This document shows, piece after piece, positions 15,986 to 24,013 of a stretch of DNA of 48,805 nt (positions within the stretch are counted from its first letter, which is position 1; every line of letters begins with the position of its first letter). This DNA comes from an uncultured Fibrobacter sp. (GTDB taxonomy: Bacteria > Fibrobacterota > Fibrobacteria > Fibrobacterales > Fibrobacteraceae), in assembly GCA_946183925.1 (NCBI GenBank), contig CAMHDS010000011.1, forward strand, positions 1 through 48,805, written 5' to 3'. The position numbers and the translations under genes are program-made. The notes under the pieces were generated by a model. It did no database searches. It was given only the letters and a program-made list of their open reading frames with translations, and was not told the DNA's origin.

Positions 15986-16822
15986 ATGCAATCAGTAACC
16001 AATTTTCAAGACTATCGCGAGTTCATGCGGCAATGGTTTGCCGAGAACAAGCAGCGCCACAGCCTTACTTGGCGCGATTTCGCCCGGCGGGCCGGTTATG
16101 TTTCGCCGGTGTTCCTCAAACTGGTCAGCGAAGGCAAGAGTTCCCTTCGGGGGACAGGCGCCGAGCGCGTCGCCCAGGCCATGGGCCTGGAGGGTTTCGA
16201 GAGGGCCTACTTCAAGTCCCTGGTCACCTACAACCAGTCCAAGTTGGGACCCGCCAGAAAAAAGGCCTACGATGAGATGCAGGCCCTTGCCCAGGCCCAC
16301 AAGGTGAACGTTCTGGGCAAGGATTCTATGGGGTATTACGAATCCTGGAAAAACCCCGTCCTCCGCGAGTTGGTTCCCCATGTGCCGGGAATGTTTCCCA
16401 AGAAGGTGGCGGACTGCTGCCTGCCCAAGTTGACGGCCAGTGAGGTGAAGGAATCCGTGCGCTATCTGGAAAGTCTCGGCCTTCTGGTGAAAAACCGTGA
16501 CGGATCCTACAGCCAGTCGGACAAGTCGGTCTCCACGGGCGAAATGAGTTTCGTTCCCCTGACCATTCAGCAGATGCACCTGCAGATGGGGGGCTTTGCG
16601 CTGGACGCCATCAAGAACTTGCCTCTTTCGGAGAGGAACGTTTCGGGCATTACCATGGGTCTTACCCAGAGAGCCTACAAGAAAATTGTGGAAGAACTGG
16701 CGGAATTCCGCAAGAAGGTGGTGGCCATCGCCACCGAAGACGACGGCATGGACCGTGTCTACCGCCTGAACCTTCAACTATTCCCTTTGACAAAAAACAT
16801 ACAGGAGATGCAGAATGCTTAA
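15986..16822 (+). CDS. TIGR02147-family protein (Fibrobacter-type regulator-like)
   Basis: This 278-residue soluble protein belongs to the TIGR02147 family, known mainly as a large paralogous family of Fibrobacter. The N-terminal half (VTNFQDYREFMRQWF, then LTWRDFARRAGYVSPVFLKLVSEGK) looks like a helix-turn-helix. The second half has VKESVRYLESLGLLVKNRDGSY, a winged-helix-like segment, and LSERNVSGITMGL, so a DNA-binding regulator is a reasonable inference. Its stop overlaps the start of the FISUMP lipoprotein by eight bases, so the two are co-expressed and it may control its neighbour. Confidence 0.9.
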   Translation: MQSVTNFQDYREFMRQWFAENKQRHSLTWRDFARRAGYVSPVFLKLVSEGKSSLRGTGAERVAQAMGLEGFERAYFKSLVTYNQSKLGPARKKAYDEMQALAQAHKVNVLGKDSMGYYESWKNPVLRELVPHVPGMFPKKVADCCLPKLTASEVKESVRYLESLGLLVKNRDGSYSQSDKSVSTGEMSFVPLTIQQMHLQMGGFALDAIKNLPLSERNVSGITMGLTQRAYKKIVEELAEFRKKVVAIATEDDGMDRVYRLNLQLFPLTKNIQEMQNA

Positions 16823-19313
16823 TATGGAAAAAAATCAGATTGTTCTGACACAAACGTCATTGCGAAGGAGCGTAGCGACTGCGGCAATCTCCTTGATTCT
16901 TTTACTTCTCGCCGCTTGCAGCAACGACAAACATGCTGGCGGCACCAGCGAAGAGACCCAGATCATCGCGATAGAAGATCGTACTGTGGCGGGAGTTTCC
17001 CAGAAGGGACCATTCCTCAAGGGTTCAAGCATTACGGTGCAGGAACTGGATGGCGAAGCCTTGATTGAATCGGGAAAACTCCGCCAGACAGGCAAGAGCT
17101 TCAAGGGCAAAATTGCCAGCGACACGGGAACGTTTCTTATAAAGGACATTTCTCTCAAGTCGCAGTTCGCCCTGCTGGAAACGGAGGGTTTCTACCGCAA
17201 CGAAGTGACCGGCGAGGTTTCCAAGAGCCAGATAACCTTGAACGCCCTGGTGGATTTGTCCGAAAGGGAAACGGCCAATATCAACCTGCTGACTCATCTG
17301 GAATACGAAAGGGTTGTTGAACTTGTGGGTTCTGGCGAGACGATTTCCTTGGCGAAGAAAAAGGCCGAGTCCGATGTGTTCAAGGCTTTTGGAATAGAGG
17401 TGGATAATGCCTCTGCCGAAGACCTGGATATCTTTGCGAAAGGGGATGACAATGCGGCCCTCCTGGCCATTAGTATCCTGATGCAGGGCAATCTTTCCGA
17501 AGGGAATCTTTCCAACCGTCTGGCAGGTTTTGCCAGCGACATCGAAAAGGACGGCTCTTGGGATGACGAGAATGAAAAGACGGATATCGCCGATTGGGCG
17601 AGCACTGCCGACCTTGCTAAAATCCGAGCCAACATCAGGTCCTGGGAACTGGGCGAAGATGTTCCCGCCTTCGAGAAGTTCTTCAAGCGCTTCTGGTGGA
17701 ACAACTTCAAGTTGGGCGAGTGCGATGCCGAAACCGCAGGGATGACCAAGAAGAACAAGAACGAGTTGAGTGCGACTTATGGCGAAGATTACCGTTGTGC
17801 CGCCAACGAGTGGAAACTGGCCTCCAAGACGGATGATGGCTCTTCGGGCGATTTCAGCTATGGCAGCTTGACTGATAAGCGTGACAACAAGACCTACAAG
17901 ACCATTGTAATCGGGAATCAGGAATGGATGGCCGAAAACTTGAATTATGCCTACAAGGCGGGTGGTTCGATTTACGGGAATACCTGCTATGGCGGCGATT
18001 CCGATAACTGTATCAAGTATGGAAGGCTCTACACCTGGGGCGCCGTGATGGATACGGTCAAGACGGGTTGTGGCATAGACATGGGCATGGGGCAAGAACC
18101 GACGGAAGATTGCGGCGCCTTGGAGAAAAAGGTCAAGTCTGGCGAACATGTGCAGGGAATTTGCCCCGATGGCTGGCACCTGCCGAGTCACACGGAAGTT
18201 CTCACCTTGTTTAACCATGTGGATTCCATTACCGGGTATGACCCGATGGCGCATCAGACTGCTGCTGCCTTGAAGGAACTGATAAATTCCGGCAAGATTG
18301 ATTCTCTTAAGAAAATTCAAATTGCGTCGCTGCTTGATTCTGTCAACGTTAAAGGAGATTCCCCGTTCAATGCCCTGAGGGCGAAAAACGACTGGTTTGA
18401 AAAGGGAACGGATATTGTCGGGTTCTCCGCATTGCCAGCAGGCAAATGTGACGCGCGGACCTCGGTTTGTGACGGCAAGGGTGCCGCGACCGGCTTCTGG
18501 ATGGCTGGATGGGACGAGGCCCCTACAGACTTGTATCCTAGCGATTACGCTGCTTGGATGAATTCCGCGGGGCTCAAGGTTCTCACGTTTACGGATGGCG
18601 TGCAATGGGCTTGGACGCGTGAACCGCCCGAAGGTCTGGAGTTTTCCGTACGCTGCGTAAACAACACTGCGAAAGAAAGCAAGATTATTTATGGAAGTCT
18701 GAAGGATTCCCGTGACACCAAGGTTTACAAGACCGTAAAGATCGGGGACCAGGTATGGATGGCCGAAAACCTGAATTACAAGGCCTATGGAAGTGTCTGC
18801 TACGGCGAAGATGACGCCAACTGCTCCAAGTACGGAAGGCTTTACACCTGGGGTGGTGCCATGGATTCCAGCAAGACAAATTGCGGATACGGTGAAGGTG
18901 ACGGGTGCAGTGATTTGGCAGCCCTGGTCAAGGCAAAGAAAAATGTCCAGGGAATATGCCCCGCCGGTTCTCACCTGCCCAGTTACGACGAAATGCAGAC
19001 AATGCTTGCCCTTGTGGGTGGTGGTAACGCAACAGCCGAAGGCTCCGCGACGGCAGGGACGGCGCTGAAGGCCAAGTCCGGCTGGAACAGCGGCAATGGC
19101 ACTGACACCTACGGATTTTCGGCTCTCCCGGCAGGTCGTTGGGAAAACGGCTATGGCGGAAGTTTTGAAAATGCAGGTGAAATGACCGGTTTCTGGTCCA
19201 CCAATTTTGATAATTATTATGGACATGTCCTGCATGTCACATCTGGCGCCAAGACGGAATACTGGCAGGCTCCAAAACAGCTGGGTTATTCCGTGCGCTG
19301 CATTGTGGACTAG
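16815..19313 (+). CDS. Surface lipoprotein with two FISUMP domains
   Basis: This 832-residue lipoprotein has Cys35 at the end of LLLLAAC. A region of about 300 residues with GVSQKGPFLKGS and helical segments follows. Two FISUMP (Fibrobacter succinogenes major paralogous) domains come next: one from about residue 349 to 614 and one from about 626 to 832. Each begins YGSL-D-RD-K-YKT and contains WMAENLNY, KYGRLYTWG, GICP, GFSALPAG and SVRC. FISUMP domains are related to fibrobacter-type surface domains of unknown ligand. AGGAG precedes the ATG by seven bases. The signal peptide n-region and the start of its hydrophobic core are encoded by a dispersed repeat (16856-16892). A terminator follows at 19354. 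Confidence 0.94.
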   Translation: MLNMEKNQIVLTQTSLRRSVATAAISLILLLLAACSNDKHAGGTSEETQIIAIEDRTVAGVSQKGPFLKGSSITVQELDGEALIESGKLRQTGKSFKGKIASDTGTFLIKDISLKSQFALLETEGFYRNEVTGEVSKSQITLNALVDLSERETANINLLTHLEYERVVELVGSGETISLAKKKAESDVFKAFGIEVDNASAEDLDIFAKGDDNAALLAISILMQGNLSEGNLSNRLAGFASDIEKDGSWDDENEKTDIADWASTADLAKIRANIRSWELGEDVPAFEKFFKRFWWNNFKLGECDAETAGMTKKNKNELSATYGEDYRCAANEWKLASKTDDGSSGDFSYGSLTDKRDNKTYKTIVIGNQEWMAENLNYAYKAGGSIYGNTCYGGDSDNCIKYGRLYTWGAVMDTVKTGCGIDMGMGQEPTEDCGALEKKVKSGEHVQGICPDGWHLPSHTEVLTLFNHVDSITGYDPMAHQTAAALKELINSGKIDSLKKIQIASLLDSVNVKGDSPFNALRAKNDWFEKGTDIVGFSALPAGKCDARTSVCDGKGAATGFWMAGWDEAPTDLYPSDYAAWMNSAGLKVLTFTDGVQWAWTREPPEGLEFSVRCVNNTAKESKIIYGSLKDSRDTKVYKTVKIGDQVWMAENLNYKAYGSVCYGEDDANCSKYGRLYTWGGAMDSSKTNCGYGEGDGCSDLAALVKAKKNVQGICPAGSHLPSYDEMQTMLALVGGGNATAEGSATAGTALKAKSGWNSGNGTDTYGFSALPAGRWENGYGGSFENAGEMTGFWSTNFDNYYGHVLHVTSGAKTEYWQAPKQLGYSVRCIVD
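16856..16892 (+). repeat. Dispersed GTCATTGCGA...GGCAATCTCC repeat inside a signal peptide
   Basis: The 37-base stretch starts GTCATTGCGAAGGAG and ends GCGGCAATCTCC. It resembles the intergenic GTCATTGCGAG...GCAATC repeat seen in many unrelated bacteria. It lies in frame and encodes residues 14-26 of the FISUMP lipoprotein (SLRRSVATAAIS). Confidence 0.65.
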
Positions 19314-19353
19314 GAATCAGGTTACAAGATCGAAGAATCCGGTTTTGTCTGAA

Positions 19354-19388
19354 CGGGGTGAAATGCGATGAGCATTTTGCCCTGTTTT
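19354..19388 (+). terminator. Intrinsic terminator after the FISUMP gene
   Basis: CGGGGTGAAATGC and GCATTTTGCCCTG pair over 13 positions (three G-U), with a 5-base loop, and TTTT follows. Confidence 0.7.
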
Positions 19389-19412
19389 GCTGTAAAGGGC
19401 GCGGCTGTTTTT

Positions 19413-19418
19413 TACATT
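19413..19418 (+). promoter_or_regulatory. -10 box TACATT, 7 bases before fmt ATG
   Basis: The sequence from TACATT to ATG is TACATTTATCCCTATG, differing by one base from that at 2779. No Shine-Dalgarno is present. Confidence 0.5.
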
Positions 19419-19425
19419 TATCCCT

Positions 19426-20349
19426 ATGAAAATTGTCTTTATGGGAACGCCGGAATTTGCGGCGCATTTCTTGGAGCATTTGGTTGCTTCCGATAATGAA
19501 GTTCTAGCCGTAGTCACTCAGCCGGATCGCCCGGCGGGTCGAGGCCGGGTTCTGACGCCCCCGCCCGTGAAAGAGGCGGCTCTTCGTCATGGTCTGCCGG
19601 TCTTGCAACCGCTGGACTTGAAAGCCCCCGAGTTTGAGGCGGACCTGCGCAAGTATGATGCGGACCTTTTTGTAGTGGTGGCCTATTCCATTTTGCCCAA
19701 GAATATTCTGGGTGTGGCCAAGTTCGGCGCGGTGAATGTCCACGGAAGTTTGCTCCCCAAGTATCGCGGCGCGGCTCCGGTGCAGCGCGCCATTGCCGAC
19801 GGCCTTAAAGAAACGGGAGTGACGGTGTTCCGCTTGGACGAAAAGATGGACCATGGTCCGATTCTTGCTCAGCGTACGGTGGTGATTGATCATCAGGATA
19901 CCACGGCGAGCCTGCTTGAAAAGATGGTGGCCCCTGGTTGCGAAGCCCTGGACGATGCCATTAGTCAACTTAAGGAAGGCTGCGAGAAGGACTTGACCCA
20001 GGATCATGCCCAGGCCAGTGGCGCCCCCAAGCTGAAGAAGGAAGAAGGCCTTATCGATTTTAACCTGCCTGCTGCGGTAATCCACAACAGGATTCGGGCC
20101 TTCAATCCCTGGCCCGGCGGTTACGGAAAGTTGGGCGGCCGTATGGTTTACCTCCGCAAGACGGATACTCCGGAGGCGGGCCCGAAGCTTGCCCCCGGCA
20201 CGGTGGAATTCAAGGATAACCGTTTTTACGTGGGTACGGGCGAGGGCCTGCTGGAAGTTCTCGAAATCCAGGCCGAAGGCAAGAAGCCCATGCCGGTGGC
20301 GGACTTTATGCGGGGAATCCAGAACCGCGAAGGACTTTGCTTTTGCTAG
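19426..20349 (+). CDS. fmt: Methionyl-tRNA formyltransferase
   Basis: This enzyme transfers a formyl group from 10-formyltetrahydrofolate to initiator Met-tRNA in the cytosol. The 307-residue protein has the N-terminal MKIVFMGTPEFA start, the folate-site motif VNVHGSLLPKYRGAAPVQ near residues 104-121, and a C-terminal tRNA-binding domain with IRAFNPWPG. It overlaps rsmB, the usual fmt neighbour in bacteria. The start is fixed by the conserved N-terminus; it has no Shine-Dalgarno and a -10-like box seven bases upstream. Confidence 0.97.
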   Translation: MKIVFMGTPEFAAHFLEHLVASDNEVLAVVTQPDRPAGRGRVLTPPPVKEAALRHGLPVLQPLDLKAPEFEADLRKYDADLFVVVAYSILPKNILGVAKFGAVNVHGSLLPKYRGAAPVQRAIADGLKETGVTVFRLDEKMDHGPILAQRTVVIDHQDTTASLLEKMVAPGCEALDDAISQLKEGCEKDLTQDHAQASGAPKLKKEEGLIDFNLPAAVIHNRIRAFNPWPGGYGKLGGRMVYLRKTDTPEAGPKLAPGTVEFKDNRFYVGTGEGLLEVLEIQAEGKKPMPVADFMRGIQNREGLCFC

Positions 20350-20369
20350 AGGAATCCTTGATAGAGCGC

Positions 20370-21659
20370 ATGGACGCGTACCGGGTCCTTTTGCTTTGGC
20401 AAAAGGAAGGAACTTTTATCAAGGAAAGCGGGCTTTCGCCTTTTGCGATGGAACTTGCCCTGGGCGTGTGCCGCAGGCATTTGTACCTGCAGTATTTCAT
20501 CAAGTCGCTGGTGAAAAAGAAGCCCTCCCTGGAAGTCTGCACCATTCTTGAAATGGGACTTTTCCAGATGTTTTTTATGGAGGTTCCTGATTATGCGGCT
20601 ATCAGTGCCAGTGTTGAATTGGCGAAGTCCGCAAATCTAGGTGCAGGTATCGCTAGCCTTGTCAATGGGGTTCTCCGTTCTGCCCGCCGTCAAGGCGAAC
20701 CTGCTTTGCCTCCCCAGCGGGTGCGTCGCGTTTCCGTGGAGAATTCCGTTCCCGAAAGTCTGGTGCGCCGGTGGTTCGATATCTACGGAGCGGACCGTGC
20801 CGAAGCCCTTGCGAAGGCTACTCTGGAGCGGCCCTCCGAATGGCTCCGGGTGAACTTACAAAAAACGACGGTAGAGGCGCTTGTCAAGAAATTAGGCTTG
20901 CCCGCTTATGATAGCTCAAAGCGAAGCGACCTCATGCCTCAAAGCGCCGAAGGTGCGACCTCATACCTCTATGACCGTTACATCCAAGTTCCCGAAGATG
21001 CAAAACTCAAGCCCATTCTGGAATCAGAGTCTTTTGCTAACGGCGAATTCAGCCTGCAGAACCCGGCCGCCTATGAGGTGGTGAAACTGCTGGACTTAAA
21101 GCCCGGCCAAAAAGTCTGGGACGCCTGTGCCGCCCCCGGAGGAAAGTCCGCGCTGATGGCCGAGATGGACCCGACTCTGGATATTCTGGCCAGCGATGTT
21201 TCGGAGTTCCGCGTAGAAAAGATGCAGGACTTGCTGGACCGCCTGGGTCTTGTGAACGTGCATCTCGAATGCATTGACGCACTTTTATCTCCGCGTTCAA
21301 ATTCTGAATTCCGAATTCCGAATTCTGAATTTGATCGCATCCTCCTGGACGTTCCCTGCAGCAACATGGGGGTCATCGCCCGCCGTCCGGAATCGAAATA
21401 CAGGATTACGCCGGAGTCCGTGAAGGAGCTTTCGGAACTGCAGTTCAGGCTGCTCGCGTCGGCGTCGCAGGCGCTGAAATTAGACGGCGTCTTGGTTTAT
21501 GCCACTTGCAGCCCCGACCCTATGGAAACGACCCAGGTGGTGAACCGCTTTGTCAAGGAACACCCCGAATTCGAGAAGGCAGGGGAGCCGGTGTACCCCG
21601 GCGCAGAGGATTTCCGTTTGGATGGGTTCTTTGCCCAGGCCTTGAGGCGAAAGGGGTAA
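20370..21659 (+). CDS. rsmB: 16S rRNA m5C967 methyltransferase RsmB
   Basis: RsmB methylates C967 of 16S rRNA using S-adenosylmethionine. An N-terminal NusB-like helical domain (MDAYRVLLLW to about residue 115) is followed by the methyltransferase domain. The SAM site is CAAPGGKSA, and the two catalytic cysteines are in LLDVPCSNMG and VYATCS. Two linkers carry repeat insertions in frame: 20915-20967 between the N-terminal part and the SAM fold, and 21301-21328 just before FDRILLDVPC. The start is uncertain. TTG codons at 20337, 20343 and 20358 lie in the fmt 3' end and near GAGGAA; I prefer the ATG at 20370 (429 residues). Confidence 0.93.
   Translation: MDAYRVLLLWQKEGTFIKESGLSPFAMELALGVCRRHLYLQYFIKSLVKKKPSLEVCTILEMGLFQMFFMEVPDYAAISASVELAKSANLGAGIASLVNGVLRSARRQGEPALPPQRVRRVSVENSVPESLVRRWFDIYGADRAEALAKATLERPSEWLRVNLQKTTVEALVKKLGLPAYDSSKRSDLMPQSAEGATSYLYDRYIQVPEDAKLKPILESESFANGEFSLQNPAAYEVVKLLDLKPGQKVWDACAAPGGKSALMAEMDPTLDILASDVSEFRVEKMQDLLDRLGLVNVHLECIDALLSPRSNSEFRIPNSEFDRILLDVPCSNMGVIARRPESKYRITPESVKELSELQFRLLASASQALKLDGVLVYATCSPDPMETTQVVNRFVKEHPEFEKAGEPVYPGAEDFRLDGFFAQALRRKG
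20915..20967 (+). repeat. CTCAAAGCG...GCGACCTCA repeat pair inside rsmB
   Basis: Two tandem copies, CTCAAAGCGAAGCGACCTCA and a longer CCTCAAAGCGCC...GCGACCTCA, lie in the rsmB reading frame. The first recurs as its reverse complement in the spacer at 30781-30802. Confidence 0.65.
21301..21328 (+). repeat. Four heptamers inside rsmB
   Basis: ATTCTGA, ATTCCGA, ATTCCGA, ATTCTGA run without a break and are translated as part of a linker (NSEFRIPNSE) before the catalytic motif. Confidence 0.75.
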
Positions 21660-21662
21660 CGC

Positions 21663-22301
21663 ATGTTTCTTTGGACGAAAACTTTTGCCTTGGTTCTTGC
21701 GGTTGCCGGTTTTGCCTTGGCACAGTCCTTGCCGGATTCTACAAAGGTACAGCCTCTGCCAGATTCTACAAAAATGCAGGACATGGTTTTTTCCAACCTT
21801 TATGTTTCCATCGAAGGTGGCGAAAAATACCCTTTCGGCGACCTGGTGGATGCAGTAGACAATGCGTTTTATGTGGGACTTGGAATCCGCTATACCTATT
21901 GGGAAGATTTCGACGGAATCATCCTTTTCCAGTACGCCTACTTTGAACCTCACGAAAAAGCTCCCCGCATTAACGGCGTTCACGAGGCTAGCGGGAAGTT
22001 AGGGCTGGATTACCGCTGGCGCCTGATTTCGCCTATCGCTTTTGGAGTGGGGTTCCTTTGCAACTGGACCCGGGCCGATTACGAAGGTGACAAGAAGGAT
22101 TTTGATTTTAACCACGACCCTGGGGCGACCTTGACGGACAACGAGACAGAATTCGGTTGGTTTGCCCGCCTGAACTTGCCGATTTTCACATTGGATAATT
22201 ATCGCGCAGGCTTGAATGTACTTTGGGAACAGGTGTGGACTTTGCCGGAACGCTCCAACATGCTGTCCGTTGGGCTCTACGTTGAAAGGAGGATTTGGTA
22301 A
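21663..22301 (+). CDS. Exported protein, probable small outer-membrane barrel
   Basis: This 212-residue protein has a signal peptide ending near residue 20 (FALA-Q), then two copies of LPDSTK-QPLPDSTK-type sequence (residues 23-37). An alternating beta pattern follows (VGLGIRYTYW, GKLGLDYRW, AGLNVLWEQVW) and ends in the aromatic RRIW, as outer-membrane barrels do. There is no family I can name. It starts three bases after rsmB stops and overlaps the next gene's start by one base, so it lies in the fmt-rsmB transcription unit. Confidence 0.78.
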   Translation: MFLWTKTFALVLAVAGFALAQSLPDSTKVQPLPDSTKMQDMVFSNLYVSIEGGEKYPFGDLVDAVDNAFYVGLGIRYTYWEDFDGIILFQYAYFEPHEKAPRINGVHEASGKLGLDYRWRLISPIAFGVGFLCNWTRADYEGDKKDFDFNHDPGATLTDNETEFGWFARLNLPIFTLDNYRAGLNVLWEQVWTLPERSNMLSVGLYVERRIW

Positions 22302-24013
22302 TGTTCTCCTTTGTAAGCAGAGATTCTTTGACGAGAATAGCGTGGGCCGTCGCGCTCTACGCAGTCGCTTCTGTTGCATCTGTTGATGCTGAAATGGAAG
22401 GTATGGAAGTGGATCAACGGGACGACGGAACATTCTTGGTCGGTAGCCCCACCTTCTATTTTGACCGAACCCTTGGAGCAGGCGGCCTCCATTCCGAAAG
22501 CGAACTGTGGAGTCCTTCTAAAGTCAGGCAGCGCCTGCTGTTTAACCGCATGTCCGTTTTGCCCAGCTGGGACGAGTTGCCGCCTTCGGTTTGGATCAAG
22601 ACCGGAAACGAACTGGGCGACCTAATTTACCAGGATTTTATCACCACCGAAGACAGACCCAAAAACCGGACACCCATTCTGGAGGGCGGATTCCGTAGCC
22701 CAAGTTTCAAAGGCTTCTGGGTGACGGGTCGGGGCTTTCAGGACGACCATTTTTCTACAAGGACATTCAGTTACCGAAAAAAACTTGTAGACAGCGAGTT
22801 CGCTCTTTTCGGCGAAAACTATCCCATGTTCAGTTCCGTGTACGCGGGGGCTGGCTACACTGGTTCGAAACTGAACGTGTCCGCCCTGGCGGGGGAAGAA
22901 TACCTGTGGCTTTTCTACGAAAGTTCCCGCTGGATTCCCGTGCATTACAAGCCGAGGGTCGAGACCCGTTTGGACTATGGAAAACTGGCCGCTACCGTCA
23001 TTTACGAAGACGCCGAGTACCAGAACAAGAAAAAGAAAGAGACGGGCAGCCGTAAGGAATGGAACGGCTCCCTGCGCTATGGCTGCGGAGACGCCTGCCG
23101 CAAGGGATTCTTGCATCTTTCCGCAGGGGTGGCTTTCCGGGCGGTCGATGATGACGGCACGGTTTACAGCTCCCTGGAAGATGACCGGGTGCTGCTCCCC
23201 TTTATGGAAATGAATTTTAGAGTAGGGAACCGCTTTGCGGCCCATGCTTCTTTCGCCGTAAATGACCGGGACTGGCTGGTGCAGGACAGCATCGAGTTCA
23301 GTCCGGCAGTTCCTTCGAAATCGGGAATAATCTTGGGTGTGAAAAATATTTCGGGAACCCGCCTGAACCCTATGGCAGATACCAGGGAGTTCTTTGATGG
23401 CGACACCATCTCCCTGACGGCGGCCGGCCGGATGGACTTGGTGCAGGGCTATGCCTCCTTTACAGATACTGTGGGCAATTTAGAGATGGGTGGCCGAGGG
23501 AGCTTCTGGGCGGAATACGGCGCAGAAACTTTCGACGTAGAGAAATACGTGGTGGACGACATCATGGTCTTCCGCCACGGCGATGTAGACCGTATCAATG
23601 ACTGGATCAAGGGTGTGACCGGGGAACTCTGGATGAGCATTTGGTACAAGGAGATGTTCGCTTTCAAGGCGCTGGGCGGTTTCGAGCGCATCGACGGCGA
23701 AGAAAAACGTTTCGAGGTGACCCCTGCGGAATACTTCGCGTCGTTTTCGGCGGACTGGCTGTTGCGAAAGAGTTTCAGGATTTCCCATTCCCTGCGCTAC
23801 AGGAGTGACGCCCAATGGAACTTGCGGAGCCGCGACCCGATGGTCATCAAGGGCGACTGGTATTGGGACGCCACTTTTGAACAGCAGTTTCCCAAACAGG
23901 GACTTTACCTGACAGGAACGTTGCTTCATGTGATTGGCGACGAAGTCGTGGAAACGCCTAACGGCGCCGAAAACCGCCTACGGTTTGTCTGTACGGTGAA
24001 GAAGACGTTCTAG
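22301..24013 (+). CDS. Exported protein of unknown function, probable outer-membrane barrel
   Basis: This 570-residue protein starts with the ATG at 22301, overlapping the previous stop (TAATG), with AGGAGG eight bases upstream. An in-frame TTG at 22295 is weaker. It has a signal peptide to about residue 30 (ASVDA). The body has many alternating beta strands and aromatic residues (for example KGFWVTGRGFQDD, YTGSKLNVSALAGEEYLW) and ends in a strand with terminal Phe (CTVKKTF), typical of outer-membrane proteins. I do not recognise a family. Its 3' end overlaps the convergent mutY gene by 36 bases. Confidence 0.75.
   Translation: MFSFVSRDSLTRIAWAVALYAVASVASVDAEMEGMEVDQRDDGTFLVGSPTFYFDRTLGAGGLHSESELWSPSKVRQRLLFNRMSVLPSWDELPPSVWIKTGNELGDLIYQDFITTEDRPKNRTPILEGGFRSPSFKGFWVTGRGFQDDHFSTRTFSYRKKLVDSEFALFGENYPMFSSVYAGAGYTGSKLNVSALAGEEYLWLFYESSRWIPVHYKPRVETRLDYGKLAATVIYEDAEYQNKKKKETGSRKEWNGSLRYGCGDACRKGFLHLSAGVAFRAVDDDGTVYSSLEDDRVLLPFMEMNFRVGNRFAAHASFAVNDRDWLVQDSIEFSPAVPSKSGIILGVKNISGTRLNPMADTREFFDGDTISLTAAGRMDLVQGYASFTDTVGNLEMGGRGSFWAEYGAETFDVEKYVVDDIMVFRHGDVDRINDWIKGVTGELWMSIWYKEMFAFKALGGFERIDGEEKRFEVTPAEYFASFSADWLLRKSFRISHSLRYRSDAQWNLRSRDPMVIKGDWYWDATFEQQFPKQGLYLTGTLLHVIGDEVVETPNGAENRLRFVCTVKKTF

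Noticed and set aside
17025..19235. 736-residue open frame on the minus strand opposite the FISUMP gene
   Set aside because: It is a mirror of a GC-rich coding strand, with no signal, RBS or recognisable domain, while the plus strand has clear FISUMP motifs.
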